Of a stretch of DNA of 64,000 bases, positions 34,106 through 43,497 are shown piece after piece; position 1 is the stretch's first letter, and the number at the start of each line of letters is the position of its first letter. Source of the stretch: Azospirillum oryzae. Lineage in GTDB: Bacteria; Pseudomonadota; Alphaproteobacteria; Azospirillales; Azospirillaceae. Location of the stretch: the NCBI RefSeq assembly GCF_008364795.1, contig NZ_VTTM01000005.1:310001-374000 (forward strand), given 5' to 3'. Position numbers and translations under genes: made by a program. Below the pieces are notes generated by a model that worked only from the letters and a program-made list of their open reading frames with translations, was not told the origin of the DNA and did no database searches.

Positions 34106-35320
34106 ATGTTGAAGGGAAGCTCCATCGGCCTGTGCGTCGGCGCTCTGCTGAGCCTCGGCACGGCACACGCCGAGATCACCGACGGTGTTGTCCGCATCGG
34201 CGTGCTGAACGACCAGTCCGGGATCTACGCCGGGCTGTCCGGACCGGGATCGATCTGGGCGGCCAAAAAAGCCGTCGAGGACTTCCAGCCTGAAAAACAC
34301 GGGCTGAAGGTCGAGGTCGTGGCCGCCGACCACCAGAACAAGCCCGACATCGGGTCGAGCATTGCCCGCAAATGGATCGACGTCGACAAGGTCGACATGA
34401 TCGTCGACGTGCCGACCTCCTCGGTGATCCTCGCGGTCAATCAGGTGGTCCAGGAAAAGAACAAGGTGATGATCGTCTCCGGCGGCGGGACCGCCGACCT
34501 GACGGGCACCGCCTGCACCCCAAACTCGATCCATTGGACCTACGATACTTGGGCCTTGGCCAATGCCACCGGCAAGGCAGTGGTGAAGACCGGCGGTGAC
34601 AGTTGGTATTTCCTGACCGCCGACTACGCCTTTGGTCAAGCACTGGAACGGGACACCGAGGCCGTCGTCCTCAAGAATGGCGGCAAGGTCCTGGGCAAGA
34701 TCCGGCACCCCTTCCCCGGCACCGACTTTTCCTCCTTCCTGCTCCAGGCGCAGGCGTCAAAGGCCAAGGTAATCGGCCTCGCCAACGCCGGCGGCGATAC
34801 CATCAACGCCATCAAGCAGGCGGCGGAGTTCGGCATCACCCAAGGCGGGCAGAATCTTGCCGGCCTGCTGGTGTTCATAAGCGACGTGCAGGCGTTGGGG
34901 CTAAATGCTGCACAGGGCTTGATCCTGACCGAAGCCTGGTACTGGGACATGACCGACGAAAACCGCAAGTTCGCCCAGGCCTTCACCGCCGCCAACCGGG
35001 GAGCCTTCCCGACCAGCGCCCAGGCCGGCGTCTATTCAGCGGTGACCCACTATCTGAAGACGGTGGCGACGTTGAAGGAGGACGGCGACGGCGCCAAGGT
35101 GGTCGCGGCGATGAAGGCCACGCCGACCGACGATCCGCTGTTCGGCAAGGGCACCATCCGCGCCGACGGCCGCAAGATCCATCCGCTCTATCTGTTCGAG
35201 GTCAAGAAGCCGTCCGAATCCAAGGGGCCCGGTGACTTCTACAAGCTGCGCGCCACGATCCCGGCTGAGGAGGCTTTCCGTCCGCTGGAAGACGGCGGCT
35301 GTCCGCTGGTCAAGAAGTAA
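34106..35320 (+). CDS. HAAT-type ABC transporter substrate-binding protein (importer 2)
   Basis: This 404-residue periplasmic protein has a signal peptide (MLKGSSIGLCVGALLSLG, cleavage after AHA). The mature start VVRIGVLNDQSGIYAGLSG, then VVAADHQNKPDIGSSIARKWID and the cysteine block TGTACTPNSIHWTYDTWA, place it in the HAAT subgroup often linked to carboxylate and aromatic-acid uptake rather than leucine. GAAGGGGAGGAAGC gives a strong ribosome site. It closes importer 2 and is followed by an intrinsic terminator at 35367-35401. Confidence 0.92.
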   Translation: MLKGSSIGLCVGALLSLGTAHAEITDGVVRIGVLNDQSGIYAGLSGPGSIWAAKKAVEDFQPEKHGLKVEVVAADHQNKPDIGSSIARKWIDVDKVDMIVDVPTSSVILAVNQVVQEKNKVMIVSGGGTADLTGTACTPNSIHWTYDTWALANATGKAVVKTGGDSWYFLTADYAFGQALERDTEAVVLKNGGKVLGKIRHPFPGTDFSSFLLQAQASKAKVIGLANAGGDTINAIKQAAEFGITQGGQNLAGLLVFISDVQALGLNAAQGLILTEAWYWDMTDENRKFAQAFTAANRGAFPTSAQAGVYSAVTHYLKTVATLKEDGDGAKVVAAMKATPTDDPLFGKGTIRADGRKIHPLYLFEVKKPSESKGPGDFYKLRATIPAEEAFRPLEDGGCPLVKK

Positions 35321-35366
35321 AGCCCCGTTTGCATCATCGCGAGCCGCTCAATTCGACACGGCTCAC

Positions 35367-35401
35367 GCCCGTCCGGCAACACGCCGGGCGGGCTTTTCTT
35401 T
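35367..35401 (+). terminator. Rho-independent terminator after importer 2
   Basis: GCCCGTCCGGC (35367-35377) pairs with GCCGGGCGGGC (35383-35393) around a five-base loop, with one G-T pair, and is followed by TTTTCTTT. It lies 46 bp after the binding-protein stop and before the converging GntR gene, so it should end the importer-2 transcript. Confidence 0.9.
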
Positions 35402-35420
35402 GGCTGCGCCCGTTCCCCGG

Positions 35421-36404
35421 CTACTCGATATAGGACATCGGCGGCGGCGTGAAACTGCCGCGGAACAGGATAAGCCGCTGTTCCATCTTGGGGCCCGACA
35501 CGCGGATGTGGTGGCGCAGCATTTCGACGGCGTCCTCAACCTGGCCGGACAGCGCGGCGTCGAACACGGCGATGTGCTCGGCCATGAAGGGCTCGTACTC
35601 CGGCAAGGCGATCTCAACGCCGAGCAGATGCTTGCCCAGCGTCAGCACGGATCGTGTCCGTTGCAGCATATCCAGCAGTTCCGTATTCGGGCAGGCTGAC
35701 AAGCAGCGGACATGGAGGTCGAACTCCAGATCGTCCATTTCCCTAGCGCTGACATTCGGGTAGCTGGCCAACCGCGCCTGCAACCGCTCCCGCATGCATC
35801 GGAGCACTGCCGGGTTGATCGAGCGGACGGACCGACCGAAAGCGAAGGGTTCGAGCTGCTCGCGTATCTCATAGAGATTGATCAAGCGACGGTGGTCCAG
35901 CGCAACGATAACCCAACGGTTGCGTTCGTCCTTCTCAACCATGCCCATGGCTTCGAGCCGGGTAAGGACGTCCCGCGCAACCGTCCGCCCAACATTGAAA
36001 TGACGTGCCAGTTCAAGCTCGTTGACGCGAAAGCGGCCGAATGCCGATCGGTAAATAATCGTACGCTCCACGTCCTCGTAAATGCCTTCCCATGCAAAGG
36101 ACTTTCGCAGAAGCGCCTGTTCTGCACTTAGATCGAGCATTTCCGGTTGCAGATCGATCCGCCTGATTTCGGCGCCTTCGCTCCCGACCATAAATCCACG
36201 GCCTTCGAAGCGGCGGATCAGGCCGGCCGTCTGCAACTGCATTAGCGCCTTTCGCACCGGGGCCCTGCTCGACCCGAACAACTCGGCGAGCGGCGATTCG
36301 AGAAGAACCGTTCCCTCGGCAAGTCGGCCATCCTGAATGGACCGCTCCAATATCTCGTAAATCCGTGTGTAGATCGGTTCCACATCCATGTGATCGACAC
36401 CCAT
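35421..36404 (-). CDS. GntR-family regulator with two winged-helix modules and FCD domain
   Basis: ATG 36404 gives 327 residues; a longer frame to 36545 exists but its extra Arg-rich N-terminus lacks family sequence and a purine-rich site sits before 36404. A first GntR winged helix spans about residues 10-74 (ESPLAELFGSSRAPVRKALMQL). A second spans about 106-169 (VNELELARHFNVGRTVARDVLTRLEAMGMV, then KDERNRWVIV). The rest is a helical FCD-like effector domain. Typical FCD regulators have one winged helix and about 230 residues. It diverges from the sugar-acid operon and converges on importer 2, so it probably controls the former. Palindromes at 36535-36586 are candidate sites. Confidence 0.87.
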   Translation of the reverse strand: MGVDHMDVEPIYTRIYEILERSIQDGRLAEGTVLLESPLAELFGSSRAPVRKALMQLQTAGLIRRFEGRGFMVGSEGAEIRRIDLQPEMLDLSAEQALLRKSFAWEGIYEDVERTIIYRSAFGRFRVNELELARHFNVGRTVARDVLTRLEAMGMVEKDERNRWVIVALDHRRLINLYEIREQLEPFAFGRSVRSINPAVLRCMRERLQARLASYPNVSAREMDDLEFDLHVRCLSACPNTELLDMLQRTRSVLTLGKHLLGVEIALPEYEPFMAEHIAVFDAALSGQVEDAVEMLRHHIRVSGPKMEQRLILFRGSFTPPPMSYIE

Positions 36405-36534
36405 GGCGCGTCGCGCCCCTCTCCTCTGTCTGCCGGGAACGGTCTTCTCCCGCACCCGCCCGTCCTGACCGCCCAACATAACGCGGATTTCGCCCGCACG
36501 CCGCAGCCACGAAAAGCAGCGTCGAAAAATGACT

Positions 36535-36586
36535 ATTGCCGGCAATGTTCATAGCATGGTAGATCATTGTCGCGGTCGCTGACAAT
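36535..36586. promoter_or_regulatory. Paired palindromes in divergent GntR / 2-hydroxyacid dehydrogenase promoter region
   Basis: ATTGCCGGCAAT at 36535-36546 is a perfect 12-bp palindrome. ATTGTC (36566-36571) and GACAAT (36581-36586) form a second inverted repeat with a 9-bp centre and an almost identical half-site (ATTGYC). They lie in the 317-bp gap between the divergent GntR gene (start 36404) and the FMN dehydrogenase gene (start 36722). The rest of this gap shows nothing recognisable. They are probable operators for the double-winged GntR regulator; this is inferred from position. Confidence 0.55.
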
Positions 36587-36721
36587 TGGATGCCGGACGG
36601 TTCGTTCCGCCCCTTCCCGGATCGGCGATGCGACGGCCCACCCTTGATCGGATCGCGAGATCCATCGCTCACAAGTCCCACCATCCCGGCGGTCGTCGCC
36701 GGTGAGCGATCGGAGCAACCC

Positions 36722-37954
36722 ATGAAACGACGCCTGTATCGCGGCAAGGATTTCAAACGGGCGCAGAACATCGCGGATCTGCGCGAGATCGCCCGCAAGC
36801 GCCTCCCCAACTTTTGCTTCGAGTATGTGGACGGAGGCGCGGAGGACGAAATAACGCTGAGGCGCAACCGCTCGGTGTTTGAGGACATGGCCTTCCGGCC
36901 GCGAACCTTGGTCGATGTCGCCCGGCGCGACCAGACGGTCGAGCTGTTCGGCCGGGCCATGGCCGCTCCGTTCATGATCGGCCCGACCGGCTTCAGCGGC
37001 CTGCTCGCCCGCGACGGCGATCTGGCGCTGGCCCGCGCCGCCGCCGCCGCCGGCGTTCCCTATGTTCTGAGCAACGCGTCCACCATGCGTCTGGAAGAGG
37101 TGGTGGAGCGGGCCGGAGGCCGCGTGTGGATGCAGCTCTATCTCTATCGGACCCGCGAATACGCGGCCCGTCTCGTCGAGCGCGCGGAAAAGACCGGCGT
37201 CGAGGCATTGGTGGTCACGACGGACAGCGCGATCTTCGGCAACCGCGAGTGGGACCGGCGCAATTATGCCAAACCGTTGCGCCTCGATGTGCGCAACAGC
37301 CTGGACGTCCTGCGGCACCCGCGCTGGATGGCCGATGTGCTGCTGCCTCGGGGAATGCCGCGCTTCGCCAACCTCGGCGACCTGCTCCCGCCAGGGCAGG
37401 ACAGCGTGCGCGGAGCAGCCCTGGCCATCGCCAAGGAACTTGACCCCTCGTTGAGCTGGGCGGACATCCGGTGGCTGCGTTCGCTGTGGCCGCGCCGGCT
37501 CATCGTGAAGGGTGTCCTTTCGGTTCAGGATGCCGTGCTCGCCGCCGACCATGGCGTCGATGGGATCGTCCTCACCAACCATGGCGGCCGGCAACTCGAC
37601 GGCGCCATCTCGGCGATGGAGATCCTGCCGGAGGTCGCCGCCACGGTCGGACACCGTCTGACCGTTCTTGTCGACGGTGGATTCCGCCGGGGGGCGGACA
37701 TCGTCAAGGCCATCGCCCTGGGCGCCCATGCCGTTCTGCTGGGACGCGCGACCAATTACGGTCTCGCGGCCGGCGGATATCCCGGCGTGGTCCACGCAAT
37801 CGACATTCTGAAAACCGAGATCGACCGTGTCCTCGGTCTGCTCGGTTGCCCGAGCGTGACGCAAATCGACAGCCATTGCATCGACTGGTCCCGCACGAAC
37901 GCAGCCGTCATGCCCGCAGCCGCAGAAGCTCTTTTGCGGCCGAACGCCGCCTAG
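36722..37954 (+). CDS. FMN-dependent alpha-hydroxy acid dehydrogenase (LldD/mandelate dehydrogenase family)
   Basis: This 410-residue flavoprotein has the TIM-barrel family's catalytic set: Tyr35 in FEYVDGGAEDE, Tyr140 in MQLYLYR, Lys263, and His287/Arg290 in TNHGGRQLDG. DGGFRRGADIVKAIALGA forms the FMN-phosphate site. These enzymes oxidise L-2-hydroxy acids (lactate, mandelate, glycolate) and pass electrons to quinone or cytochrome. It is the first gene of the sugar-acid operon and is divergent from the GntR gene. In that setting its substrate may be an L-2-hydroxy acid released from a sugar acid, such as lactate or glycolate. Confidence 0.9.
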   Translation: MKRRLYRGKDFKRAQNIADLREIARKRLPNFCFEYVDGGAEDEITLRRNRSVFEDMAFRPRTLVDVARRDQTVELFGRAMAAPFMIGPTGFSGLLARDGDLALARAAAAAGVPYVLSNASTMRLEEVVERAGGRVWMQLYLYRTREYAARLVERAEKTGVEALVVTTDSAIFGNREWDRRNYAKPLRLDVRNSLDVLRHPRWMADVLLPRGMPRFANLGDLLPPGQDSVRGAALAIAKELDPSLSWADIRWLRSLWPRRLIVKGVLSVQDAVLAADHGVDGIVLTNHGGRQLDGAISAMEILPEVAATVGHRLTVLVDGGFRRGADIVKAIALGAHAVLLGRATNYGLAAGGYPGVVHAIDILKTEIDRVLGLLGCPSVTQIDSHCIDWSRTNAAVMPAAAEALLRPNAA

Positions 37955-38024
37955 CGGGCAACCGGCGGCATCCCGACCATGCCCGTCGGGATGGCGCGAA
38001 CTCGCATCAGCAAGGATTTCCATC

Positions 38025-38951
38025 ATGACGGCTGGCCCGCCGCCGCGTTTCCGCGGCGTGTTTCCGGTGGTGCCCACCATCTTCGACGACAGCGGCGAAC
38101 TCGATCTGGACGGCCAGCGCCGTTGCGTCGATTTCATGATCGACGCCGGATCGGATGGCCTCTGCATCCTGGCGAACTTCTCCGAACAGTTCGTCCTGAC
38201 CGACGGGGAGCGTGACCAGCTGGTCCACGGCATCCTCGATCATGTGAGCGGGCGCGTGCCGGTGATCGTCACCACCACCCATTTCAGCACCCAGGCGTGC
38301 GCCGAGCGCAGCCTGCGGGCGCAGGAAGCTGGCGCGTCCATGGTGATGATCATGCCACCTTACCACGGCGCCACCATCCGCGTGCGGGAACCGGAAATCT
38401 TCGAGTTCTTCCAGGCGGTGTCGGACACCATCGGCATTCCGATCATGATCCAGGACGCCCCGGTCAGCGGCACCGCCCTGCCCGCCGCCTTCCTCGCCCG
38501 CATGGCGCGGGAGATTGCCAACGTCGCCTATTTCAAGATCGAGGTGCCGGGTGCCGCCGACAAGCTGCGCGAGCTGATCTCCCTGGGCGGCGATGCCGTC
38601 GAAGGGCCTTGGGACGGCGAGGAGGCCATCACCCTGCTTCCCGATCTCGAGGCCGGAGCGACGGGGTCCATGACCGGCGGCGGCTATCCGGACGGTATCC
38701 GCCAGATCGTCGATGCCTACAGGGACGGCCGCCGCGAGGAGGCGGTGGAGGCCTATGGCCGCTGGCTGCCGCTGATCAACCACGAGAACCGCCAAGCCGG
38801 GCTGGTCGCCGCCAAGGTGTTGATGAAGGAGGGTGGCGTGATCGCCTCGGAGGCCGTCCGCCACCCGCTGAAGCCTCTCCATCCCCGAACCAGGGCCGGC
38901 CTGATCGAGACGGCGCGTCGCCTCGATCCCCTGGTTCTCCGCTGGGCGTGA
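38025..38951 (+). CDS. L-2-keto-3-deoxyarabonate dehydratase-like (DHDPS/NAL family)
   Basis: This 308-residue TIM-barrel protein has the likely Schiff-base Lys171 in VAYFKIEVP. The blocks GLCILANFSEQF, IMIQDAPVSGT, EGPWDGEEAITL and TGSMTGGGYPDGIR match, from memory, the L-2-keto-3-deoxyarabonate dehydratase of Azospirillum brasilense almost word for word. That enzyme converts L-2-keto-3-deoxyarabonate to alpha-ketoglutaric semialdehyde in the non-phosphorylative L-arabinose pathway. Here it sits directly before a sugar ABC importer and in one operon with a lactonase. Whether the substrate is exactly the L-arabinose-derived acid is not certain. Confidence 0.85.
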   Translation: MTAGPPPRFRGVFPVVPTIFDDSGELDLDGQRRCVDFMIDAGSDGLCILANFSEQFVLTDGERDQLVHGILDHVSGRVPVIVTTTHFSTQACAERSLRAQEAGASMVMIMPPYHGATIRVREPEIFEFFQAVSDTIGIPIMIQDAPVSGTALPAAFLARMAREIANVAYFKIEVPGAADKLRELISLGGDAVEGPWDGEEAITLLPDLEAGATGSMTGGGYPDGIRQIVDAYRDGRREEAVEAYGRWLPLINHENRQAGLVAAKVLMKEGGVIASEAVRHPLKPLHPRTRAGLIETARRLDPLVLRWA

Positions 38952-39034
38952 CGCCGGCCGGGAAATCGACCGAACGCGTCCGCCGCGCAAACCGGACACC
39001 ATCAACAATCATAACCAGTCAGTGGAGGAAAACC

Positions 39035-40054
39035 ATGAAGCTCAAAACGATAGCGGCGCCCATCGTCGCGGCCCTGCTCGCGGCAACTCCGGCTTTGGCC
39101 GACACGTCCGGCAAGCGCATCGCCCTGTCGAACAATTACGCCGGCAACACATGGCGCCAAGCCATGTTGAAAAGCTGGGAAACCGTCACCAAGGTCGCCG
39201 TGGCCCAAGGCAAGGTGCGCGAGGTTTCGGCCTTTACGACCGCCGAAAACCAGGTGACCGAACAGGCGGCCCAGATCCAGAACCTGATCCTGCAAGGTTA
39301 TGACGCCATCGTCCTCGACGCGGCGTCGCCGACCGCCCTCAACGGCTCGATCAAGGCGGCGTGCGATGCCGGCATCGTCGTCGTCTCCTTCGACGGCATC
39401 GTGACGGAGCCCTGCGCCTACCGTGTCCAAGTCGACTACAAGGAGCTGGGCGCACGGCAGGTGGAGTATCTTGCGACCCGGCTGCCCAAGGGCGGCAATC
39501 TCCTGGAAATCCGCGGCATCGCCGGAAGCTCGATCGACGACGACCTCCACACCGGCATCATGCGCGGGGTTGAAAAGCACCCGCAGTTCAAGATCGTCGC
39601 ATCGGTCTACGGCGACTGGACCCAGACCGTGGCCCAGAAGGCGGTCGCCGGCGTCCTGCCGAGCCTGCCGGCCATCGACGCCGTCGTGACCCAGGGCGGC
39701 GACGGCACCGGAGCGGCGGAGGCTTTCCGCGTCGCCGGACGCCCAACCCCGATCATCATCCTCGGCAACCGCTACGACGAGTTGGCGTGGTGGAAGAAGC
39801 AGCGCGAAACGAACGGTTACACGACCTTCTCGGGCACGATCGCGCCGGGCATCTCGACGCTCGCCTTCTGGGTTGCGCAGCAGGTTCTCGACGGCAAGCA
39901 ACTGCCCAAGGACGTGACCGTCCCCTATCTGACCGTCGCGCAGGAGGACATCGACACGGTTCTGGCCAGGACACCGGTGGGCGGGGTCGCCAACGTGGAA
40001 TACACGCAGGCCGACGCCGAGAAAATCCTGCGGGACCTCGCCGACGCGAAATGA
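39035..40054 (+). CDS. Sugar ABC transporter periplasmic binding protein (RbsB-like, CUT2)
   Basis: This 339-residue protein has a Sec signal ([22 protein letters not shown], then DTSGK). It shows the type I sugar-binding fold blocks [59 protein letters not shown] and [22 protein letters not shown] precedes the ATG. It is the first gene of a binding protein-ATPase-permease-permease set. The ligand is probably a pentose, pentonate or other sugar acid judging from the enzymes around it. Confidence 0.92.
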   Translation: MKLKTIAAPIVAALLAATPALADTSGKRIALSNNYAGNTWRQAMLKSWETVTKVAVAQGKVREVSAFTTAENQVTEQAAQIQNLILQGYDAIVLDAASPTALNGSIKAACDAGIVVVSFDGIVTEPCAYRVQVDYKELGARQVEYLATRLPKGGNLLEIRGIAGSSIDDDLHTGIMRGVEKHPQFKIVASVYGDWTQTVAQKAVAGVLPSLPAIDAVVTQGGDGTGAAEAFRVAGRPTPIIILGNRYDELAWWKKQRETNGYTTFSGTIAPGISTLAFWVAQQVLDGKQLPKDVTVPYLTVAQEDIDTVLARTPVGGVANVEYTQADAEKILRDLADAK

Positions 40055-40125
40055 AACGGGTGGTCCCGGTCGCGCGTTTCCCGCCACCGGGACAGGCTGC
40101 CATGCCCAACGATAAGGAGCCGGTG

Positions 40126-41577
40126 ATGTCCCCCCAATCCGTCATCGACCTGACCGGTGTGACGAAGAGCTTTGGCGCCGTGAAGGCGCTGGCGGGTGTC
40201 GACCTCGTCCTGCGGAGCGGAGAATGCCTCGGTCTCGTCGGCCACAACGGCGCGGGAAAATCGACCTTGATGAACGTCCTGGCCGGCACGCTGGCTCCCG
40301 ATGCCGGACACCTTCGGATCGACGACGTCGAACTCGACCGATCCTATTCGGTGTTCCGCGCGCACGCGCTCGGTGTGCGCTGTGTCTTCCAGGAACTGTC
40401 CCTCTGCGGCAACTTGACGGTCGCGGAGAACACGCGGCTGTTGCATCCACGGCTGCGCGGCTGGAACTGGCGAAAGCGGGCCGCCGCCTTGATCGGTGCC
40501 ATGCTGGACGACATCTTTCCCGGCCACGGCATCGCCGTCGGCGCGGCGGTCGCGGATCTGTCGATCGCGCAGCGACAGATGGTGGAGATCGCCCGCGCCT
40601 TCACGGTCACAGACGAGTCGCTTCGCTTCGTGATCCTCGACGAGCCCACCTCCTCCCTCGACGCGGCGACGGCGGGGCAACTTCTTGCCTTCGTCCGCCG
40701 GCAGGAAGCGAGGGGGGTCGGCGTGATCCTCATCTCGCACATGCTGCACGAAATCCTCGAAACGGCGGATCGCGTGGTCATCATGCGTGATGGTCGCGTC
40801 ATCGCCTCCGAAGCCGCCTCGGCCTTCGACCGCGAAGGACTGGTGAGCGCCATGGGCGGCCTGTCGCACCAGCAGGAATGCAGCACGAAAGCGCGTAGCC
40901 CGGCACGCTCTTCGGAAATCCGGGTGCGGGCGCAGCCGTCCGCGCCGGGGAACCGGCGGGAGCTCACGGCGCGCGCTGGCGAGATCGTCGGTCTGGGCGG
41001 CCTCGCCGCCCATGGCCAGACGGACCTCCTGCTGTCGGTGTTCAGAGCGGCACAGCGGCGGTCGCCCACCGTCAGCGTCTCGGATTCGGTGGCGCTGGTG
41101 GCCGGAGACCGGCAGCGGGATGGGATTTTCCCCCAATGGTCGATCACGCAGAACATCGGACTCCGCTCACTGAAGGCGATGCGGCGCGGTCCGCTGATCG
41201 ATCCGGGGTTGGAGGACCGGTTCGCCGAAGACTGGCGCGCCCGGATCGGCATCCGCTCCGCCGATCTCAAGGACGGCATTCTGTCGCTGTCCGGTGGGAA
41301 TCAGCAGAAGGCTCTCTTCGCCCGCGCACTCGGTTCGGACGCGCGCATCATCCTGATGGACGATCCGATGCGCGGCGTCGACGTGGCAACCAAGCGCGAG
41401 GTCTACCGCCTCATTCGCGACGAGGCCGACAAGGGGCGGACCTTTCTTTGGTACACGACCGAAATGGAAGAGCTCTACGAATGCGACCGTGTGTACGTCT
41501 TCCGCAACGGCGCCATCACCGCCGACCTTGACCAGGACCAGCTCACCGAAGAGCGAATCCTGCACGCTTCCTTCTGA
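40126..41577 (+). CDS. Sugar ABC transporter ATP-binding protein (RbsA-like, two ATPase domains)
   Basis: This 483-residue protein has two fused ATPase domains. Domain 1 has Walker [10 protein letters not shown] at 39-47, the RbsA-type signature [14 protein letters not shown] and Walker [12 protein letters not shown]. Domain 2 has [10 protein letters not shown], signature [15 protein letters not shown] and Walker [13 protein letters not shown], but its Walker A region reads [12 protein letters not shown] and is degenerate and shortened. A non-catalytic second site is normal for the family; the shortening is more than usual. ATG 40126 has AAGGAG at good spacing. The permeases follow. Confidence 0.9.
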   Translation: MSPQSVIDLTGVTKSFGAVKALAGVDLVLRSGECLGLVGHNGAGKSTLMNVLAGTLAPDAGHLRIDDVELDRSYSVFRAHALGVRCVFQELSLCGNLTVAENTRLLHPRLRGWNWRKRAAALIGAMLDDIFPGHGIAVGAAVADLSIAQRQMVEIARAFTVTDESLRFVILDEPTSSLDAATAGQLLAFVRRQEARGVGVILISHMLHEILETADRVVIMRDGRVIASEAASAFDREGLVSAMGGLSHQQECSTKARSPARSSEIRVRAQPSAPGNRRELTARAGEIVGLGGLAAHGQTDLLLSVFRAAQRRSPTVSVSDSVALVAGDRQRDGIFPQWSITQNIGLRSLKAMRRGPLIDPGLEDRFAEDWRARIGIRSADLKDGILSLSGGNQQKALFARALGSDARIILMDDPMRGVDVATKREVYRLIRDEADKGRTFLWYTTEMEELYECDRVYVFRNGAITADLDQDQLTEERILHASF

Positions 41578-41589
41578 CGGAACGGCCCC

Positions 41590-42528
41590 ATGTTTCAAAG
41601 CGCCATCCTCTCGCAGAGCGTGTTTCGCGCTGCCCTCCCAGCCGTTACGCTCATCCTTCTGCTCGCCACGATCTTCACGCTCCAGCCGCGCGCGATGAGC
41701 GTGTTCGGCATCAACCTGATGCTCAATCTGGCGGTGCCCATCGCGCTCGCCACGATGGCCCAGCTCTTCATCATCGCAATCAACGACCTTGATCTGTCGA
41801 TCGGCAGCTTCGTCGGACTGGTCGCCTGTATCGGCGCCACATGGCTGAACGACAGCCCGCTGCTCGGTGTGGCGGCTCTCGCCGCCTGTGTCCTGGCCTA
41901 TGCCTGCCTCGGCGCGCTCATCCACATCCGCCGGCTTCCGTCGATCGTCGTCACTCTCGGGATGTCGTTCGTCTGGCTCGGGCTGGCGGTGATGCTGCTG
42001 CCGACGCCGGGCGGAGCCTCGCCTACCTGGCTGCGCCAGCTGATGTCCTTCCGGGCACCGTACGTGCCCGTTCCGATCGTTGCGTCCATCATCATCGCGG
42101 CGGCCGTCCATTACGGCCTGATGCGCACATCCTACGGAACCATCCTGCGGGGCTTCGGCGGCAATCCACAGGCGATGCGCCGGTCCGGCTGGTCGATGCT
42201 GCGGGCGACCATGACGATGTACGCATTGGCCGGCCTGTTCGGCGTCCTGGCCGGCTTGGCTCTCCTCGGCATCTCGACTTCGGCGGATGCCAACATCGCC
42301 CTTCGCTACACCCTTCTGTCCATCGCCGGGGCGATCCTGGGTGGCTGCGAGTTCGTCGGCGGGCGCGTCTCGCCGGTGGGCACCGTGCTGGGCGTGCTCA
42401 CGCTGGCTCTTGCCGGTTCGGCGCTGACGTTCCTGCGCATCTCGCCCGATTGGCAGGTCGGCGCTCAGGGAGCGATCCTGATTGTCGTGCTGGCGCTGCG
42501 CGCCGCCGTTGCCCGTAAGGAGAGCTGA
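41590..42528 (+). CDS. Sugar ABC transporter permease 1 (RbsC-like)
   Basis: This 312-residue inner-membrane protein has eight to ten hydrophobic segments. LIIAINDLDLSIGSFVGLVA is the conserved CUT2 permease motif, and GFGGNPQAMRRSGWSMLRATM is the coupling loop. GAILGGCEFVGGRVSPVGTVLGVL also matches. It begins 12 bp after the ATPase gene and abuts the second permease exactly (stop 42526-42528, next ATG 42529). A heteromeric permease pair is less common than a single RbsC homodimer but occurs in CUT2 systems. Confidence 0.9.
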   Translation: MFQSAILSQSVFRAALPAVTLILLLATIFTLQPRAMSVFGINLMLNLAVPIALATMAQLFIIAINDLDLSIGSFVGLVACIGATWLNDSPLLGVAALAACVLAYACLGALIHIRRLPSIVVTLGMSFVWLGLAVMLLPTPGGASPTWLRQLMSFRAPYVPVPIVASIIIAAAVHYGLMRTSYGTILRGFGGNPQAMRRSGWSMLRATMTMYALAGLFGVLAGLALLGISTSADANIALRYTLLSIAGAILGGCEFVGGRVSPVGTVLGVLTLALAGSALTFLRISPDWQVGAQGAILIVVLALRAAVARKES

Positions 42529-43479
42529 ATGACCCGTTGCATCCCGCTATCCACCGGAAAGCCCTGGTTCTGGTCCTTCGCGGCGGCGTTTGGCGCCTGG
42601 GGTCTTCTCGTCCTGTTCCTCAACGGGCGGGGGGCGGAGGAGGCGATCACGGCTGCGCTGGCCTTCGCCGCGTTCTTCGTCATCGTTGGCCTCGGGCAGA
42701 TGATGGTGATCACGCTGGGACCGGGGAACATCGACCTGTCCATCCCAGCGGTCATCACCCTGTCCGGCTGCGTCGCCATGCGGGTGATGAACGGCCAGGA
42801 CGCGGCGATCCTGCCCGGTGTGCTCGCCGCCCTCGCCTGCGGGGTCGCGGTGGGTGGTTTCAACAACCTGCTGATCCATCTGCTGAGGATGCCGCCGATC
42901 ATCGCGACGCTGTCGTCGAGCTTCCTGGTGCAGTCCGCCGCAATCAGCTACGGGCGGGGCCTCCAGGTCCAGCCACCGCAAGCCTTGCAAGATTTCGCCA
43001 CGAGCCGGCTGTATGGCATACCGATCAACGCGATCTTCGCGGTTCTGCTCGCCGCCACCGTCGGCGTCATGCTCACGCGTACCGTGTACGGCCGGTCGGT
43101 GCTGGCGGTGGGGCAGAACGCCCGCGCCGCTTGGCTCGCCGGTGTGCACGTCGGCCTCGTCCGCTGCGTCACATATGTGCTGTGCGCCCTGTTCGCCTCC
43201 GTCTGCGGCGTGCTGCTTGCCGGATTTTCCGGCGGCGCCTCCCTCGACATGGGGCAGGAGTATCTGCTCGCCTCCATCGCGGTCGTCGTCATCGGCGGCA
43301 GTTCGGTAGCCGGCGGCCGCGCCAACGTGCCGGGCATCTGGGGCGCCTCCCTGTTCCTGTTCCTGCTGGTCAGCATGCTGAACACGCTGGGCCTGGGAGC
43401 CGGCATCCGGCTGACCCTCACCGGACTCATCATCATAGCCGTCATCACCCTGGCGGGCGGCGAGACTTCGCAACGATAA
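42529..43479 (+). CDS. Sugar ABC transporter permease 2 (RbsC-like)
   Basis: This 316-residue polytopic protein is a paralogue of the preceding one. It has GQMMVITLGPGNIDLSIPAVITLSG, the CUT2 motif, and AVGQNARAAWLAGVHVGLVR as the coupling loop. VVVIGGSSVAGGRANVPGIWGA is the conserved C-terminal block. The start codon is immediately adjacent to the previous stop, implying coupled translation. It probably forms a heterodimer with permease 1. The lactonase gene follows after 18 bp. Confidence 0.9.
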   Translation: MTRCIPLSTGKPWFWSFAAAFGAWGLLVLFLNGRGAEEAITAALAFAAFFVIVGLGQMMVITLGPGNIDLSIPAVITLSGCVAMRVMNGQDAAILPGVLAALACGVAVGGFNNLLIHLLRMPPIIATLSSSFLVQSAAISYGRGLQVQPPQALQDFATSRLYGIPINAIFAVLLAATVGVMLTRTVYGRSVLAVGQNARAAWLAGVHVGLVRCVTYVLCALFASVCGVLLAGFSGGASLDMGQEYLLASIAVVVIGGSSVAGGRANVPGIWGASLFLFLLVSMLNTLGLGAGIRLTLTGLIIIAVITLAGGETSQR

Positions 43480-43497
43480 ACTAAGGGAGAACCAACC

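Noticed and set aside
36405..36545. N-terminal extension of the double-winged GntR protein to a start at 36545
   Set aside because: The extra 47 residues are Arg-rich without family sequence and would overlap the palindrome at 36535-36546. ATG 36404 has purine-rich sequence upstream.
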